DNA of 54,403 nucleotides, from contig NZ_JACXIZ010000005.1 in NCBI RefSeq assembly GCF_014705605.1, forward strand, positions 1-54,403, read 5' to 3'. The stretch is from Paenibacillus sabuli. GTDB taxonomy: Bacteria > Bacillota > Bacilli > Paenibacillales > Paenibacillaceae. The position numbers and the translations under genes are program-made. Under the pieces are notes generated by a model, which searched no databases, was not told the DNA's origin, and saw only the letters and a list, made by a program, of their open reading frames with translations. Positions 7,730 through 16,945 of the stretch are shown here, in pieces; position 1 is the first letter of the stretch, and every line of letters begins with the position of its first letter.

Positions 7730-8796
7730 TGACGGCTGCACGGGAATGGACCACGGAAATGAAGCGGGCGCTGCATGACGGACTCGTCATCCCCGCCCAT
7801 CCGCTCGCGCTGGACGCGGAGCGCAAGCTGGACGAACGCAGTCAGCGCGCATTGACGCGCTATTATATGGCTTCGGGTGCGGGCGGCGTCGCCGTCGGCG
7901 TGCACTCGACGCAGTTCGAGATTCGCGATCCCGGCATCGGGCTGTTCGAGCCGGTGCTGCGCATGGCGGCCGAAGAGATCGACAAGGCGGCGCTCACGCG
8001 CCCCTTCATCAAGGTGGCGGGCATCTGCGGACCGACCGAGCAGGCGTTGCAGGAGGCGGAGATCGCGGCGGGTCTGGGCTACGATGCCGGATTGCTCAGC
8101 ATGGGCGGGCTCAAGGGCTGGACCGAGGCGCAGTTGCTGGAGCGCACGGCGCAGGTCGCGGAGCGCATTCCGGTGATCGGCTTCTATCTGCAGCCGTCGG
8201 TCGGCGGGCAAGTGCTGAGCTACGAATTTTGGAAGGCCTTCGCCGAGCTGCCGGGTGTGATCGCGATCAAGATGGCGCCGTTCAACCGCTACCAGACGAT
8301 TGACGTCGTGCGCGCCGTCTGCGCCTCGAGCCGTCGCGATGAGATCGCGCTCTACACCGGCAACGACGACAACATCGTCAACGACCTGTTCACGACGTAT
8401 CGCTTCCGCATCGACGGCGAAGTCGTGGAGAAGCGGATCGTCGGCGGGCTACTCGGCCATTGGGCGGTCTGGACCGAGCGCGCGGTGGCGCTGCTCGAGG
8501 AGATCAAGTCGGCGCGGCAGAGCGGGTCGATCGATGCCGAGTGGCTGACGCGCAACATTGAGGTGACGGACAGCAACGCGGCGTTTTTCGATCCGGCGCA
8601 TGCCTTCGCCGGCTGCATCCCCGGCATCCATGAGGTGCTGCGCCGACAAGGGCTGATGCAGGGCACGTGGTGTCTGAATCCGCACGAGACGCTGTCGCCT
8701 GGCCAGGCGGAGGAGATCGACCGGGTGTACCGCGACTATCCGCATCTGCACGACGATGCATTTGTCAGCCGGCATCTGCAGGACTGGTTGAAGTAG
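7729..8796 (+). CDS. dihydrodipicolinate synthase/N-acetylneuraminate lyase family aldolase (355 aa)
   Basis: A class I aldolase-type TIM barrel of the DapA/NanA family. The Schiff-base lysine is K181 in VIAIKMAPFNRYQT and the catalytic tyrosine is Y153 in GFYLQPS, so it should be active. It is about 60 residues longer than typical DapA (about 295), with extra N- and C-terminal parts, and lacks the context of lysine synthesis. Family members condense or cleave pyruvate with an aldehyde, or dehydrate sugar acids. Start ATG 7729 overlaps the previous stop and has GGGAGGGG upstream. The downstream serine dehydratase also yields pyruvate, which fits a catabolic operon. Exact reaction unknown. Confidence 0.88.
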   Translation: MTAAREWTTEMKRALHDGLVIPAHPLALDAERKLDERSQRALTRYYMASGAGGVAVGVHSTQFEIRDPGIGLFEPVLRMAAEEIDKAALTRPFIKVAGICGPTEQALQEAEIAAGLGYDAGLLSMGGLKGWTEAQLLERTAQVAERIPVIGFYLQPSVGGQVLSYEFWKAFAELPGVIAIKMAPFNRYQTIDVVRAVCASSRRDEIALYTGNDDNIVNDLFTTYRFRIDGEVVEKRIVGGLLGHWAVWTERAVALLEEIKSARQSGSIDAEWLTRNIEVTDSNAAFFDPAHAFAGCIPGIHEVLRRQGLMQGTWCLNPHETLSPGQAEEIDRVYRDYPHLHDDAFVSRHLQDWLK

Positions 8797-8839
8797 GGGG
8801 AACGTTGCTGGTGATGAATGTAAAGGAGGCCCGGCGACC

Positions 8840-9523
8840 ATGCGCTTCAAGGATGTATTCTCCATCATCGGGCCCGGCATGATCGGGCCGTCCAGCTCGC
8901 ATACGGCGGGCGCGGTGCGGATCGGCCGCGTGGCGCGGGAGCTGCTGGGCAGCCAGCCGGAGCGGGTCGTGATTAGGCTGTACCGCTCGTTCGCGGATAC
9001 GTACCGCGGCCACGGCACGGATGTGGCGCTGGCGGCGGGGCTGCTCGGCTGGGACACCGACCACGACGGCATTCCGCAGGCGCTGGTAGCGGCCGAGCAG
9101 GCGGGCATGGAGCTGAGCTTCGTGCCGAAGCCGGACAACGTGCCGCATCCGAACACAGCGGCGCTGCAGATGCATGGCGGCGGGCGCGAGCTGCTCGTGA
9201 CCGGCACCTCGATCGGCGGCGGCAATATCGCGATCGTCGGCATCGACGAATTCGACGTGCGCTTCTCCGGCAGCTTCCCGACGCTGGTGCTGCGCCATGC
9301 CGACCGGATCGGCCTGCTGGCCGATGTGACGCGGCTGCTGAGCGCGGCGCGGCTCAATATCGGACAGATGAATGTCGACCGCACGAGCCGCAGCGGCGCC
9401 GCGCTCACCGTGGTGGAGACGGACGGGCCGCTGCCGCGCGATCTGGTGCGCTCGATCGCCCGGCTGGAGGGCGTGAGCGAGGTGCGCAAGATCGATCTGA
9501 CGAAGAGGAGGCGGCGCACATGA
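8840..9523 (+). CDS. sdaAB: L-serine dehydratase, iron-sulfur-dependent, beta subunit
   Basis: Small subunit of the two-subunit [4Fe-4S] serine dehydratase (L-serine to pyruvate plus ammonia). It begins MRFKDVFSIIGPGMIGPSSS with the conserved SSSHTAGA segment. Residues about 150-222 form an ACT regulatory domain (TLVLRHADRIGLLADVTRLL). At 227 residues it has the normal length. An AGGAGG site lies 10 nt before ATG 8840. It overlaps the alpha-subunit gene by 4 bases, which suggests translational coupling. Confidence 0.95.
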   Translation: MRFKDVFSIIGPGMIGPSSSHTAGAVRIGRVARELLGSQPERVVIRLYRSFADTYRGHGTDVALAAGLLGWDTDHDGIPQALVAAEQAGMELSFVPKPDNVPHPNTAALQMHGGGRELLVTGTSIGGGNIAIVGIDEFDVRFSGSFPTLVLRHADRIGLLADVTRLLSAARLNIGQMNVDRTSRSGAALTVVETDGPLPRDLVRSIARLEGVSEVRKIDLTKRRRRT

Positions 9524-10473
9524 GATTCCAGGATCTGCAAGGTCTGGCGGCGCTGTGTATTCGGGAGGGACTGCCGATCCACCGGCTCATGCTGGAGGAG
9601 CAGGCGCGCGAATCCGGACGCACGGTCCGCCAAGAGAAGATGAAGATGACCGACTATTACCGGGTGATGAAGGAGGCGGTACGACGCGGCTTGACCGAGG
9701 ACACGCGCTCGCGCAGCGGCCTGACGGGCAATGACGCGAAGCAGGTCGAAGCGCTCCGGGAGAGCGGCGCGGGCATGCTCGGACCGCTCGGGGACAAAGC
9801 GCTTGCCTATGCCTTGGCCGTATCCGAAGTCAATGCGAGCATGGGCCGCATCATCGCCACCCCGACGGCGGGCTCGTGCGGCGTCATCCCGGGCGTGTTC
9901 GTCAGCGCGCAGGAGGAATTCGGCTGGAGCGACGAGCGCATGACCGAGGGGCTGTTCACGGCAGGCGCGCTCGGGTATGTGATCGCCAATCGCTCGTTCG
10001 TCTCCGGCGCCGAGGGCGGATGCCAGGCGGAGATCGGCTCCGCCGTAGCGATGGCGGCGGGCGCGCTCGCGGAGCTGCGCGGCGGCACGCCGGAGCAGGC
10101 GGTGCACGCGGTCGGCCTGGCGCTGAAGAATTCGCTCGGTCTCGTCTGCGATCCGGTCGGCGGCCTCGTCGAGGTGCCGTGCATCGTGCGCAACGGCTTC
10201 GGCGCGGTATCGGCGATCACCGCCGCGCAGATGGCGCTCGCGGGCGTGCGCAGCGCCATCCCCTCCGACGAGGTCATCGAGGCGATGCGCGAGGTCGGCG
10301 GCGCGATGCCCGACAAGTACCGCGAGACCGCCCGCGGCGGATTGGCGGCGACGAAGACGGGCAAGCGCATCATGGAGGAGCTGCATCCGCGCAGGCACGC
10401 CAAGCGCGAGGAGGCGGCCGCTTCGGATGAGGACGGAACCGGCCAGGGTGCCAGCGACAAGGACGCGCCCTGA
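9520..10473 (+). CDS. sdaAA: L-serine dehydratase, iron-sulfur-dependent, alpha subunit
   Basis: Catalytic subunit carrying the [4Fe-4S] cluster that binds the serine hydroxyl. Conserved cysteines are at C120 (TAGSCGVIPG), C168 (EGGCQAEIG), C210 and C221 (GLVCDPVGGLVEVPC). The 317 residues include an extra acidic C-terminal tail of about 25 (EEAAASDEDGTGQGASDKDA). Last gene of the operon; its stop lies 6 bp from the stop of the convergent PhyH gene and no terminator is visible between them. Being downstream of an aldolase and an SDR-like protein is unusual and hints at use in sugar or hydroxy-amino-acid breakdown. Confidence 0.95.
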   Translation: MRFQDLQGLAALCIREGLPIHRLMLEEQARESGRTVRQEKMKMTDYYRVMKEAVRRGLTEDTRSRSGLTGNDAKQVEALRESGAGMLGPLGDKALAYALAVSEVNASMGRIIATPTAGSCGVIPGVFVSAQEEFGWSDERMTEGLFTAGALGYVIANRSFVSGAEGGCQAEIGSAVAMAAGALAELRGGTPEQAVHAVGLALKNSLGLVCDPVGGLVEVPCIVRNGFGAVSAITAAQMALAGVRSAIPSDEVIEAMREVGGAMPDKYRETARGGLAATKTGKRIMEELHPRRHAKREEAAASDEDGTGQGASDKDAP

Positions 10474-10479
10474 GCGTCG

Positions 10480-11316
10480 TCAGCTACCCGCGGCGCTGTA
10501 CACGAGCGGATTAAGACGGCTGTCCGCCAGCTCGCCCGGACGGCGCTCGGGCATCCAGCGCGTCAGGTCGCTACGGCGGGCATTGGAGTCGGGCTCGAGA
10601 ATGCGCGTGCCGTCCGCCACATAGATGATCGTCATCACCTTGCGCATCGCGTCGGTCGGATTGGACGGCGCGCTGTGCAGGGTCCAGCCGGCGTGGAAGG
10701 TCGCGTCTCCGGCTTGCATCGCTCCGTAGTGGACGACCGGCATGCCGCTGCCGTCGATATAGTGCTGCAGCGTGCGGTGCGACTCGTCGGAGATGACGAG
10801 CTTGCTGATATAGCCGCGGTGATAAGAGCCGGAGACGAACGACATCGAGCCCACATCGGCGGGGATGTCGACGAGCGGCATCCACATCGTGATCGTCTGT
10901 GTCGTATCGAGCGGCCAGTAGATCTGGTCCTGGTGCCACGGCGTATGGCCGCCGCCCGGTTCCTTGAACAGCGCCTGATCGTGATAGATGCGCACGCCGT
11001 CGGCTTGCATGAGCCGGGCGGCGATCCCGGCGAAGCGCCGCGCCATGACGAAGCGCCGGACCTGCGCGCTGGTCTCCCACAGGTTGGAGATTTGAATGAA
11101 CGCCTGACCATACGTATCGCGCTCCCGCAGCGGCTTGTCCTGACGGTTAAGCCGCTTTACTTCTTCCTCGATCGCGGGGGCGAACGCCTTCAGTATTTCC
11201 CGATTCGCCACCTTCGGCAGCAGCAGATGACCGTCGCGCGCATAATCGGCAATTTGCGACTCGCTCAGCGCGTACCCTTCCGCCAAATGACCCTCCAGCT
11301 CCATTTCCCTTGCCAT
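10480..11316 (-). CDS. phytanoyl-CoA dioxygenase (PhyH) family Fe(II)/2-oxoglutarate enzyme (278 aa)
   Basis: A non-heme iron, 2-oxoglutarate-dependent hydroxylase. The facial triad is visible as H128-x-D130 (HTPWHQDQIYW) and distal H214, with R225 (TDAMRK) as likely 2-oxoglutarate ligand. Start at ATG 11316, preceded by GGGAG; an upstream in-frame extension would run into the neighbouring promoter region. It is divergent from the Gfo/Idh gene at 11532 and convergent with sdaAA. Bacterial family members hydroxylate small molecules, and some remove methyl or other groups oxidatively. The substrate here is unknown. A second, distinct PhyH protein lies at 21999. Confidence 0.88.
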   Translation of the reverse strand: MAREMELEGHLAEGYALSESQIADYARDGHLLLPKVANREILKAFAPAIEEEVKRLNRQDKPLRERDTYGQAFIQISNLWETSAQVRRFVMARRFAGIAARLMQADGVRIYHDQALFKEPGGGHTPWHQDQIYWPLDTTQTITMWMPLVDIPADVGSMSFVSGSYHRGYISKLVISDESHRTLQHYIDGSGMPVVHYGAMQAGDATFHAGWTLHSAPSNPTDAMRKVMTIIYVADGTRILEPDSNARRSDLTRWMPERRPGELADSRLNPLVYSAAGS

Positions 11317-11531
11317 ACCCTCATCTCCCGTTCCCTGGATTTCCGGCAGACCTGGCGTCGAATTGCAGACGCAAAGGCCATAACGGATGCGGAATCTATG
11401 ATACGATGAAACGATACGGGGCAACAAGACCGCCGGCACGGCGAGGCAAAATCGATCATCTTTTGCACAAATCGATCATGGGAAACGCCGTGCCCGGCCG
11501 GTACAATGGGTGCAGGAAGGAGGCGGATGTC

Positions 11532-12425
11532 ATGCTTCGCATCGGCATCTGGGGGCTCGACACCTCGCATAGCCTGCGATTCGCCGAGCTGCTCAACGAC
11601 CCGCTGCACCCGTACCGCGTGCCCGGTGCGGTCATTGCCGGCATGTGCCGAAGCCGCGCAGACGGCAGCGCTGCCGCGCAGCGCGAGCACGAATACATGG
11701 CTGCGCTCGCCCAGGCGTACGCCGTCCCGGAGTATGACGCGCCGGAAGCGCTGGCCGCGCATTGCGACGCGCTGATGCTCGGCAGCGGCGACGCTGCCGC
11801 CCATCCGGCACAGGCCGCGCGCGCCGCGCCGCTGGGCAAGCCGCTCTTCGTCAACAAGCCGCTCGCCGCCAGCGCCGCGGACGGCGAGGCGATCTTTGCG
11901 CTGGCCGACACGCACGGCGTGCCGCTGATGAGCTGCTCGGCCTTGCGTTATACCGAGCCGCTGCTGGAGCTGGCCGGATATGGCGGCGCAGGGGCGATCA
12001 CCGGAGCCGACATCAGCGGACCGGTGCACTGGCTTGCGGGGAAGCCGGATTTTCTGGATTACGGCATCCATGCGCTGGAGGCGCTCTTCGCCATACTCGG
12101 ACCGGACTGCCGGGCGATCCGGCCGGCGGGCGACGCGCGGCACGATCTGATCGTCGGCGAATGGGCGGGCGGCCGCTACGGCGTCGTCCGCGGCAACCGC
12201 ACCGGCAGCGACGCGTTCCGCTTGACGGTACACTACGAGCGCGCGAGCCGCAGCGCGAGTCTGCTGACGCACGAGATTCCGTATGTCCGCACGATGCTGC
12301 TGCGCTATATCGCGATGTGCGAGCGCGACGCGGCGCCGATCGAGCCGCAGGAGACGCTTGCCGTCCTGCGCTGCGCGGACGCCGTGAATCGCCACAGGAA
12401 GCGGCAGGTACGCGTGCGATTGTAG
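11532..12425 (+). CDS. Gfo/Idh/MocA family oxidoreductase (297 aa)
   Basis: An NAD(P)-dependent sugar or inositol dehydrogenase-type protein. It has a Rossmann start (MLRIGIWGLDTSHSLRFAEL), and NKPLAAS in place of the usual EKP, then a DYGIHALEALFAIL helix in the second domain. It is shorter than usual (about 340) and more divergent than the two copies at 24502 and 25500. Start at ATG 11532 with AAGGAGG 8 nt upstream; the open frame continues 74 codons further upstream without a ribosome site. First gene of the rightward glycan locus; the sulfatase follows 49 bp later. Confidence 0.85.
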   Translation: MLRIGIWGLDTSHSLRFAELLNDPLHPYRVPGAVIAGMCRSRADGSAAAQREHEYMAALAQAYAVPEYDAPEALAAHCDALMLGSGDAAAHPAQAARAAPLGKPLFVNKPLAASAADGEAIFALADTHGVPLMSCSALRYTEPLLELAGYGGAGAITGADISGPVHWLAGKPDFLDYGIHALEALFAILGPDCRAIRPAGDARHDLIVGEWAGGRYGVVRGNRTGSDAFRLTVHYERASRSASLLTHEIPYVRTMLLRYIAMCERDAAPIEPQETLAVLRCADAVNRHRKRQVRVRL

Positions 12426-12474
12426 TGGCGCTGCCGAGCGAGCGGGCTGTATACTTCATACTAGGAGGACAAGC

Positions 12475-13947
12475 ATGAAAAAACCGAACGTCCTGCTGAT
12501 CATGGCCGATCAGCATCGGGGAGACACGATGGGCTGCATGGGCCATCCGGCCGTGGAGACGCCCAATCTGGACTGGCTGGCCGCCGAAGGAACCTTGTTC
12601 CGCAACGCCTACACGCCATGTCCGTCCTGCGTGCCGGCGCGCGCGAGCCTGCTGACGGGGATGGACCCGTGGCATACGGGCATTCTCGGCATGGGCAGAG
12701 GGCAGGGCCAGTTCATCGACGGCTACGCGCATACGCTGCCGGGCGAGCTGTCCCGGGCAGAGTATCATACCTGTGCCGTCGGCAAGATGCATTTCGAGCC
12801 GCAGCGTTCGCTGCGCGGCTTCCATCAGACGCTGCTGGACGAGGACGGCAGGCAGCTCGATCCGGGCTTCGTCTCCGATTACCAGCAATGGTTCGACCGC
12901 AATAAGACCGGCGATTACGGCATCGTCGATCACGGCGTCGACTGGAATTCCTGGATCAGCCGCCCGTTCCACGCGCCGGAGTTCCTGCATCCGACCAATT
13001 GGACGGCGCAGACCTCGCTGCGCTTCTTGCAGGAGCGGGACCCGCAGCGTCCGTTTTTCCTGATGATGTCGTTCTGTCGTCCGCATTCGCCGTACGATCC
13101 GCCGGCCTACTATTACGATCTGTATATGAACAAGCAGTTGCCCGCCGCCGCAATCGGCGATTGGGCAGCGCGCCACGACGTGCCGCGCGACGCCGCCAAT
13201 CACAATGCCTGGCGCGGACGCCGCAGCGACGAGGAGATCCGGCGGGCCCGGGCCGGCTATTACGGCGCCGTGCATCATATCGATCATCAGATCGGCCTGG
13301 TGCTCAATTACTTGACGCGCACGCGCCAGATGAACGACACACTCGTCATCTATCTGTCCGATCACGGCGACATGCTGGGCGATCACCATCTGTGGCGCAA
13401 GACGTACGCCTACGAAGGCTCGGCGCACATCCCGCTGATCGTACGTCAGCCCGGCCGCATGGGCAGGCCGCAGCGGAGCATCGTGGACGAGCCGGCGGTG
13501 CTGCAGGACATCATGCCGACGATTCTGGAGACGGCGGGGCTGGACATTCCGTCCGAGGTGACCGGACGCAGCCTGCTGCCGCTGATCGGCGGCGAGGCCG
13601 CGGACTGGCGCGAATACGTGCACGGCGAGCATAGCACCTGCTATGCCGACGAGCAGGAGACGCAGTACGTGACCGACGGCCGCATGAAGTATGTCTGGCT
13701 GCCGCGACTGGACGAAGAGCAGTTGTTCGACCTCGAGGCCGATCCCGGCGAACGGCGCGACGTCTCGGGCGATCCGGCCTATGCCGGGCAGCTGGCGCAG
13801 TGGCGGCAGCGGCTCGTGCGGGAGCTGGAGCCGCGCGCCAACGGCATGGCCGAGGGCGGACGATTGATCGGCCAGCAAGGCAAGCCTTACCAGGTATCTC
13901 CCCATTATCAGCGCAGACTGGCCTATGCCGGCCGGCATCAGGAATAG
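12475..13947 (+). CDS. type I sulfatase (arylsulfatase family, 490 aa), no signal peptide
   Basis: A formylglycine-dependent sulfatase that hydrolyses sulfate esters. The modification motif is C52-V-P-A-R56 (SCVPARASLLTG). Metal-site elements are ADQHRGD at residues 11-17 and SDHGDMLGDHHLW near 295. It starts directly MKKPNVLLIMADQH, so the protein should stay in the cytosol. No formylglycine-generating enzyme or anaerobic sulfatase maturase is visible in the window. AGGAGG precedes ATG 12475. It stands between a Gfo/Idh gene and the two-component sensor gene, suggesting that sulfated sugars are imported and desulfated inside the cell. Confidence 0.93.
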   Translation: MKKPNVLLIMADQHRGDTMGCMGHPAVETPNLDWLAAEGTLFRNAYTPCPSCVPARASLLTGMDPWHTGILGMGRGQGQFIDGYAHTLPGELSRAEYHTCAVGKMHFEPQRSLRGFHQTLLDEDGRQLDPGFVSDYQQWFDRNKTGDYGIVDHGVDWNSWISRPFHAPEFLHPTNWTAQTSLRFLQERDPQRPFFLMMSFCRPHSPYDPPAYYYDLYMNKQLPAAAIGDWAARHDVPRDAANHNAWRGRRSDEEIRRARAGYYGAVHHIDHQIGLVLNYLTRTRQMNDTLVIYLSDHGDMLGDHHLWRKTYAYEGSAHIPLIVRQPGRMGRPQRSIVDEPAVLQDIMPTILETAGLDIPSEVTGRSLLPLIGGEAADWREYVHGEHSTCYADEQETQYVTDGRMKYVWLPRLDEEQLFDLEADPGERRDVSGDPAYAGQLAQWRQRLVRELEPRANGMAEGGRLIGQQGKPYQVSPHYQRRLAYAGRHQE

Positions 13948-13988
13948 CGGGGCAGGGCACAGCAGCGCGGAACAGGAGCTGCATCCGG

Positions 13989-15812
13989 ATGAACTTGTCG
14001 CTCAAATCCAAACTCACCTTGATGATTATCCTCTGTTTGTTTGTGCCCTTCGCCATTCTCGGACCGCTGTGGTACTGGCAGTCCAACCGGACGATCGAGG
14101 AGAATGCGGCGTACTACAGCCGCATGCTCGTCGATCAGACGGACAGCTACATCAACGCCTATCTGTCCGAGCTCGAGCGCATGGCGGTGCCGGTGCTCGT
14201 CAATCCGTCGGTGCAGCAATTTCTGCACGTGGAGCAGGAAGACTATTACGACCTGTTTATTTTGCAGCGCCGCATCCGCCAGGAATTGTACGCCAACCTC
14301 GTCTACGGACGCTCCGACATTTACGGCTTCACCCTCATCATCAGCGAATCGCTGCGCTACAGCACCCGCCAGGACATGATGAATCATCACCGCATGGACC
14401 GCTATGTGCAGCGGCTGGCCTCGGCTCGGGCGGAGGAGGACTTCGTCATCGAAGGCCTGAACCGCATCGACGCCATCCCCGTCATCACCGCTTACAAAGT
14501 ATTCGCCGATCCCGTCAACGCCGCCAATCGCGGCATCATGATCATCGACCTGAACCTCAGCAAAATACGCGATATCCTCAGCAGTCTCAAGCTGGACAAT
14601 GTCGGCACGGCCTATCTGCTGGATGCCGCGGGCCAATATATCTACCACCCGGACCGTAGCCGCATCGGCTCGCTCGCCGGAGCGGACGAGCTGGCCTCGA
14701 TTCGCGCAGCGCGCGGCTTCCGCATGACCGGCAGCGGCGCGGACGAAGCGATGGTCACCTACCATACCTCGGCGCTGACCGGCTGGACGATCGCCTTCGA
14801 GGTGCCGATGCATAGCCTGAATGCCGATCTGCAGGCGCTGCGCGCGCTGACGCTGTCGTTCAGCCTGCTGTTCGCAGCCGGGGTGCTCCTGCTGCTCGGC
14901 GGCTATACGCTGCACTTGACCCGCTCGCTGCTGCGCCTGCAGAAGCTGATGAAGCGGGCGGAGATGGGCGATTTCGACGTGGAGGCCGACCAAGGGCGAC
15001 GCGACGAGATCGGCGCGCTCAACCGCAGCTTCAATCATATGGTCCGCGAGTACAAGCGGCTGATCCAGGTCGTGCACCGGTCCGAGCTGCGGGCCAAGGA
15101 CATGGAGCTGGGTCGGACCGCCTCGATGCTGCAGGCGCTGCAGGCGCAGATTCATCCCCACTTCCTGTTCAATACCCTCGGTACCATTCATTCGTATGCG
15201 ATTATGGCGGGCATGCGCCCGATCAGCAAGCTGGTCTCCAATCTGTCCGGGTTGTTTCGCTACAGCATGCACAGCGGGACGCAGCTTGTGACGCTGCAGG
15301 AGGAGCTGCGGCATGCCCGCGCCTATCTGGACATTCAGCGCGAGCGCCACGAGGAGCTCGCAGTCGAGATCCGCGTCGCGGTCGGCCTCGATCCGCATGC
15401 CCTGCCGGCGGTGCGGCTGATGTTGCAGCCGCTGCTGGAGAATGCGCTGCTGCACGGCTACCAGCAGCACGGCCGCAGTCCGGATTATGTCGGCCTGTTC
15501 GTCTCGCGGACGGCAGGCGGATGCGCCGTGCGGGTCGCTGACCGCGGCGGCGGCATGACGCGCCAGGCGAGGGAGCGCTTCAACCGTCTGTTCGGCGAGC
15601 TGACGGCCGCGCAGCTGCTCCGCGACGATCTGCCCGATCTGCCGCAGCGCATCGGCCTGTGGAACGTGCACAAGCGCATCCGGCTCTTGTTCGGCGAGCC
15701 GTACGGGCTGTGGATCGAGGCGGCCCAGGGCGGAGGCACGGTGGTGACGATTACGATACCTGACGAACACGGAGGCGATGACGATGCTGCAGATTATGCT
15801 CGTGGAGGATGA
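13989..15812 (+). CDS. YesM-type membrane sensor histidine kinase (607 aa)
   Basis: Sensor of a two-component system for carbohydrate uptake. Membrane helix 1 is near residues 10-30 (LTLMIILCLFVPFAIL), followed by an extracellular Cache-like sensor to about 285, helix 2 near 283-305, a HAMP linker, and a His_kinase domain with the phospho-accepting H391 in QIHPHFLFNTL. The ATPase follows: LLENALLHGY, DRGGGM and GIGLWNVHKRI. Start ATG 13989 with AGGAG about 10 nt upstream. It lies 41 bp after the sulfatase gene, likely in the same transcript, and overlaps the response regulator gene by about 30 bp. Confidence 0.93.
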   Translation: MNLSLKSKLTLMIILCLFVPFAILGPLWYWQSNRTIEENAAYYSRMLVDQTDSYINAYLSELERMAVPVLVNPSVQQFLHVEQEDYYDLFILQRRIRQELYANLVYGRSDIYGFTLIISESLRYSTRQDMMNHHRMDRYVQRLASARAEEDFVIEGLNRIDAIPVITAYKVFADPVNAANRGIMIIDLNLSKIRDILSSLKLDNVGTAYLLDAAGQYIYHPDRSRIGSLAGADELASIRAARGFRMTGSGADEAMVTYHTSALTGWTIAFEVPMHSLNADLQALRALTLSFSLLFAAGVLLLLGGYTLHLTRSLLRLQKLMKRAEMGDFDVEADQGRRDEIGALNRSFNHMVREYKRLIQVVHRSELRAKDMELGRTASMLQALQAQIHPHFLFNTLGTIHSYAIMAGMRPISKLVSNLSGLFRYSMHSGTQLVTLQEELRHARAYLDIQRERHEELAVEIRVAVGLDPHALPAVRLMLQPLLENALLHGYQQHGRSPDYVGLFVSRTAGGCAVRVADRGGGMTRQARERFNRLFGELTAAQLLRDDLPDLPQRIGLWNVHKRIRLLFGEPYGLWIEAAQGGGTVVTITIPDEHGGDDDAADYARGG

Positions 15813-16836
15813 GACGCCGACGCGGCTCGGTCTGCGTCAGATGATCGAGGAAGCCGGAGACTGCGTCCTGATCGGCGAAGCGCGCGGCGGCCGCGAGGCG
15901 CTGGAGCAGCTGCGCCGCCAGCCGCCGCAGCTGCTGCTCTCCGACATCATGATGCCGCAGATGAACGGCCTCGAGCTGGCCGGCGAGGCCAAGCGGCTGT
16001 ACCCGCGGCTGGAGGTGGTGCTGATCTCGGGATACGACGACTTCGACTATGTGCGCGAAGGGCTGCGCCGAGGCGTGCATGATTACTTGCTCAAGCCGGT
16101 CGAGCCGGAGGAGCTGCATCGGGTGCTGCGCCAGGTCGCGCACAAGCTCGATCTGGCGCGGACCGCACTGCCGCAGACCTTCGCCCGCATGCAGCAGTGG
16201 CGCGACCTGATCGCGACGCTCGCCGGCCACCTGTGGATGGCCGAGGAGGCGGCCTTCGACCGGCAGTGGCGCGCTCTGGCCGCCGCCGCCGCCGAGGAAC
16301 TGGGCGATCGGCTGGATATGCACGAGCTGTACCAGCAATTGCTCTACCGCATGAGCGAGCGCATCGGCGACGATTACGGCGGCCGTCTGCCGGAGGCGGC
16401 CTTTCGCCCGGTCGACTTCACCGGCCGGGTCGGCGACGATCTGCAGGCGGCGCACGCCCAGCTGCGGACGCTGATGCGGCAGCTGCGCGCCGAGCGCAAC
16501 TGGGGGCGCAGTCAAGCCGTGCTGCGGGCGATGCAGCTGGCCGAGGCGCAGGCTGACGACCCCGCGTTGTCGCTGCAGGAGACGGCGGAGCAGGTCGGGC
16601 TGTCGGTCTCGCATCTGAGCCGGATGTTCCGCATGGAGACGGGCCGCACATTCGTCGAGTTCGTCACCGAGCTGCGCATGAAGCGCGCCAGGCAGCTGCT
16701 GGAAGACCCGGCGGCGATGGTGTACGAGGTGGCGGGACGGGTGGGCTACAACGAATATTCCCATTTCGCCCGCGTGTTCCGCAAGCAGATCGGCTGTTCT
16801 CCGAGCGAATACCGTCGACGGCTCGGCATCCGCTGA
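15784..16836 (+). CDS. AraC-type response regulator (YesN-like, 350 aa)
   Basis: Partner of the preceding kinase. The receiver domain spans residues 1-120 with the phospho-acceptor D54 (LLLSDIMMPQMNG) and the conserved K in HDYLLKPVEP. A helical linker follows, and a two-helix-turn-helix AraC domain occupies the last 100 residues (LSLQETAEQVGLSVSHLSRM, then VAGRVGYNEYSHFARVFRKQ). Start chosen at 15784 because GGAGG (15771-15775) is 8 nt away; ATG 15778 in the same frame is only 2 nt from it. It probably activates the binding-protein gene at 16946, whose promoter has a poor -35. Confidence 0.93.
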   Translation: MLQIMLVEDETPTRLGLRQMIEEAGDCVLIGEARGGREALEQLRRQPPQLLLSDIMMPQMNGLELAGEAKRLYPRLEVVLISGYDDFDYVREGLRRGVHDYLLKPVEPEELHRVLRQVAHKLDLARTALPQTFARMQQWRDLIATLAGHLWMAEEAAFDRQWRALAAAAAEELGDRLDMHELYQQLLYRMSERIGDDYGGRLPEAAFRPVDFTGRVGDDLQAAHAQLRTLMRQLRAERNWGRSQAVLRAMQLAEAQADDPALSLQETAEQVGLSVSHLSRMFRMETGRTFVEFVTELRMKRARQLLEDPAAMVYEVAGRVGYNEYSHFARVFRKQIGCSPSEYRRRLGIR

Positions 16837-16837
16837 T

Positions 16838-16899
16838 GAAAAATAGATCATGAATTGGCAGAAAAGTTGATATCAACGGCTGCGCATGCCTTTTACAAT
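16838..16899 (+). promoter_or_regulatory. probable activator-dependent promoter of the first ABC importer
   Basis: TACAAT at 16894-16899 is a good -10, but no -35 stands 16-18 bp upstream; TTGATA at 16867 is 21 bp away. Two similar boxes, GAAAAATAGAT (16838) and GAAAAGTTGAT (16861), match at 9 of 11 positions and could be AraC-type half-sites. Inference only. Confidence 0.4.
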
Positions 16900-16945
16900 G
16901 AAAGGGTAAAGCCTGCAATCATCATGACGAGGGGGATGAGGGAAG

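Noticed and set aside
8449-10398. 649-codon reverse open frame
   Set aside because: Antisense to the DapA-like and serine dehydratase genes, which have clear family motifs.
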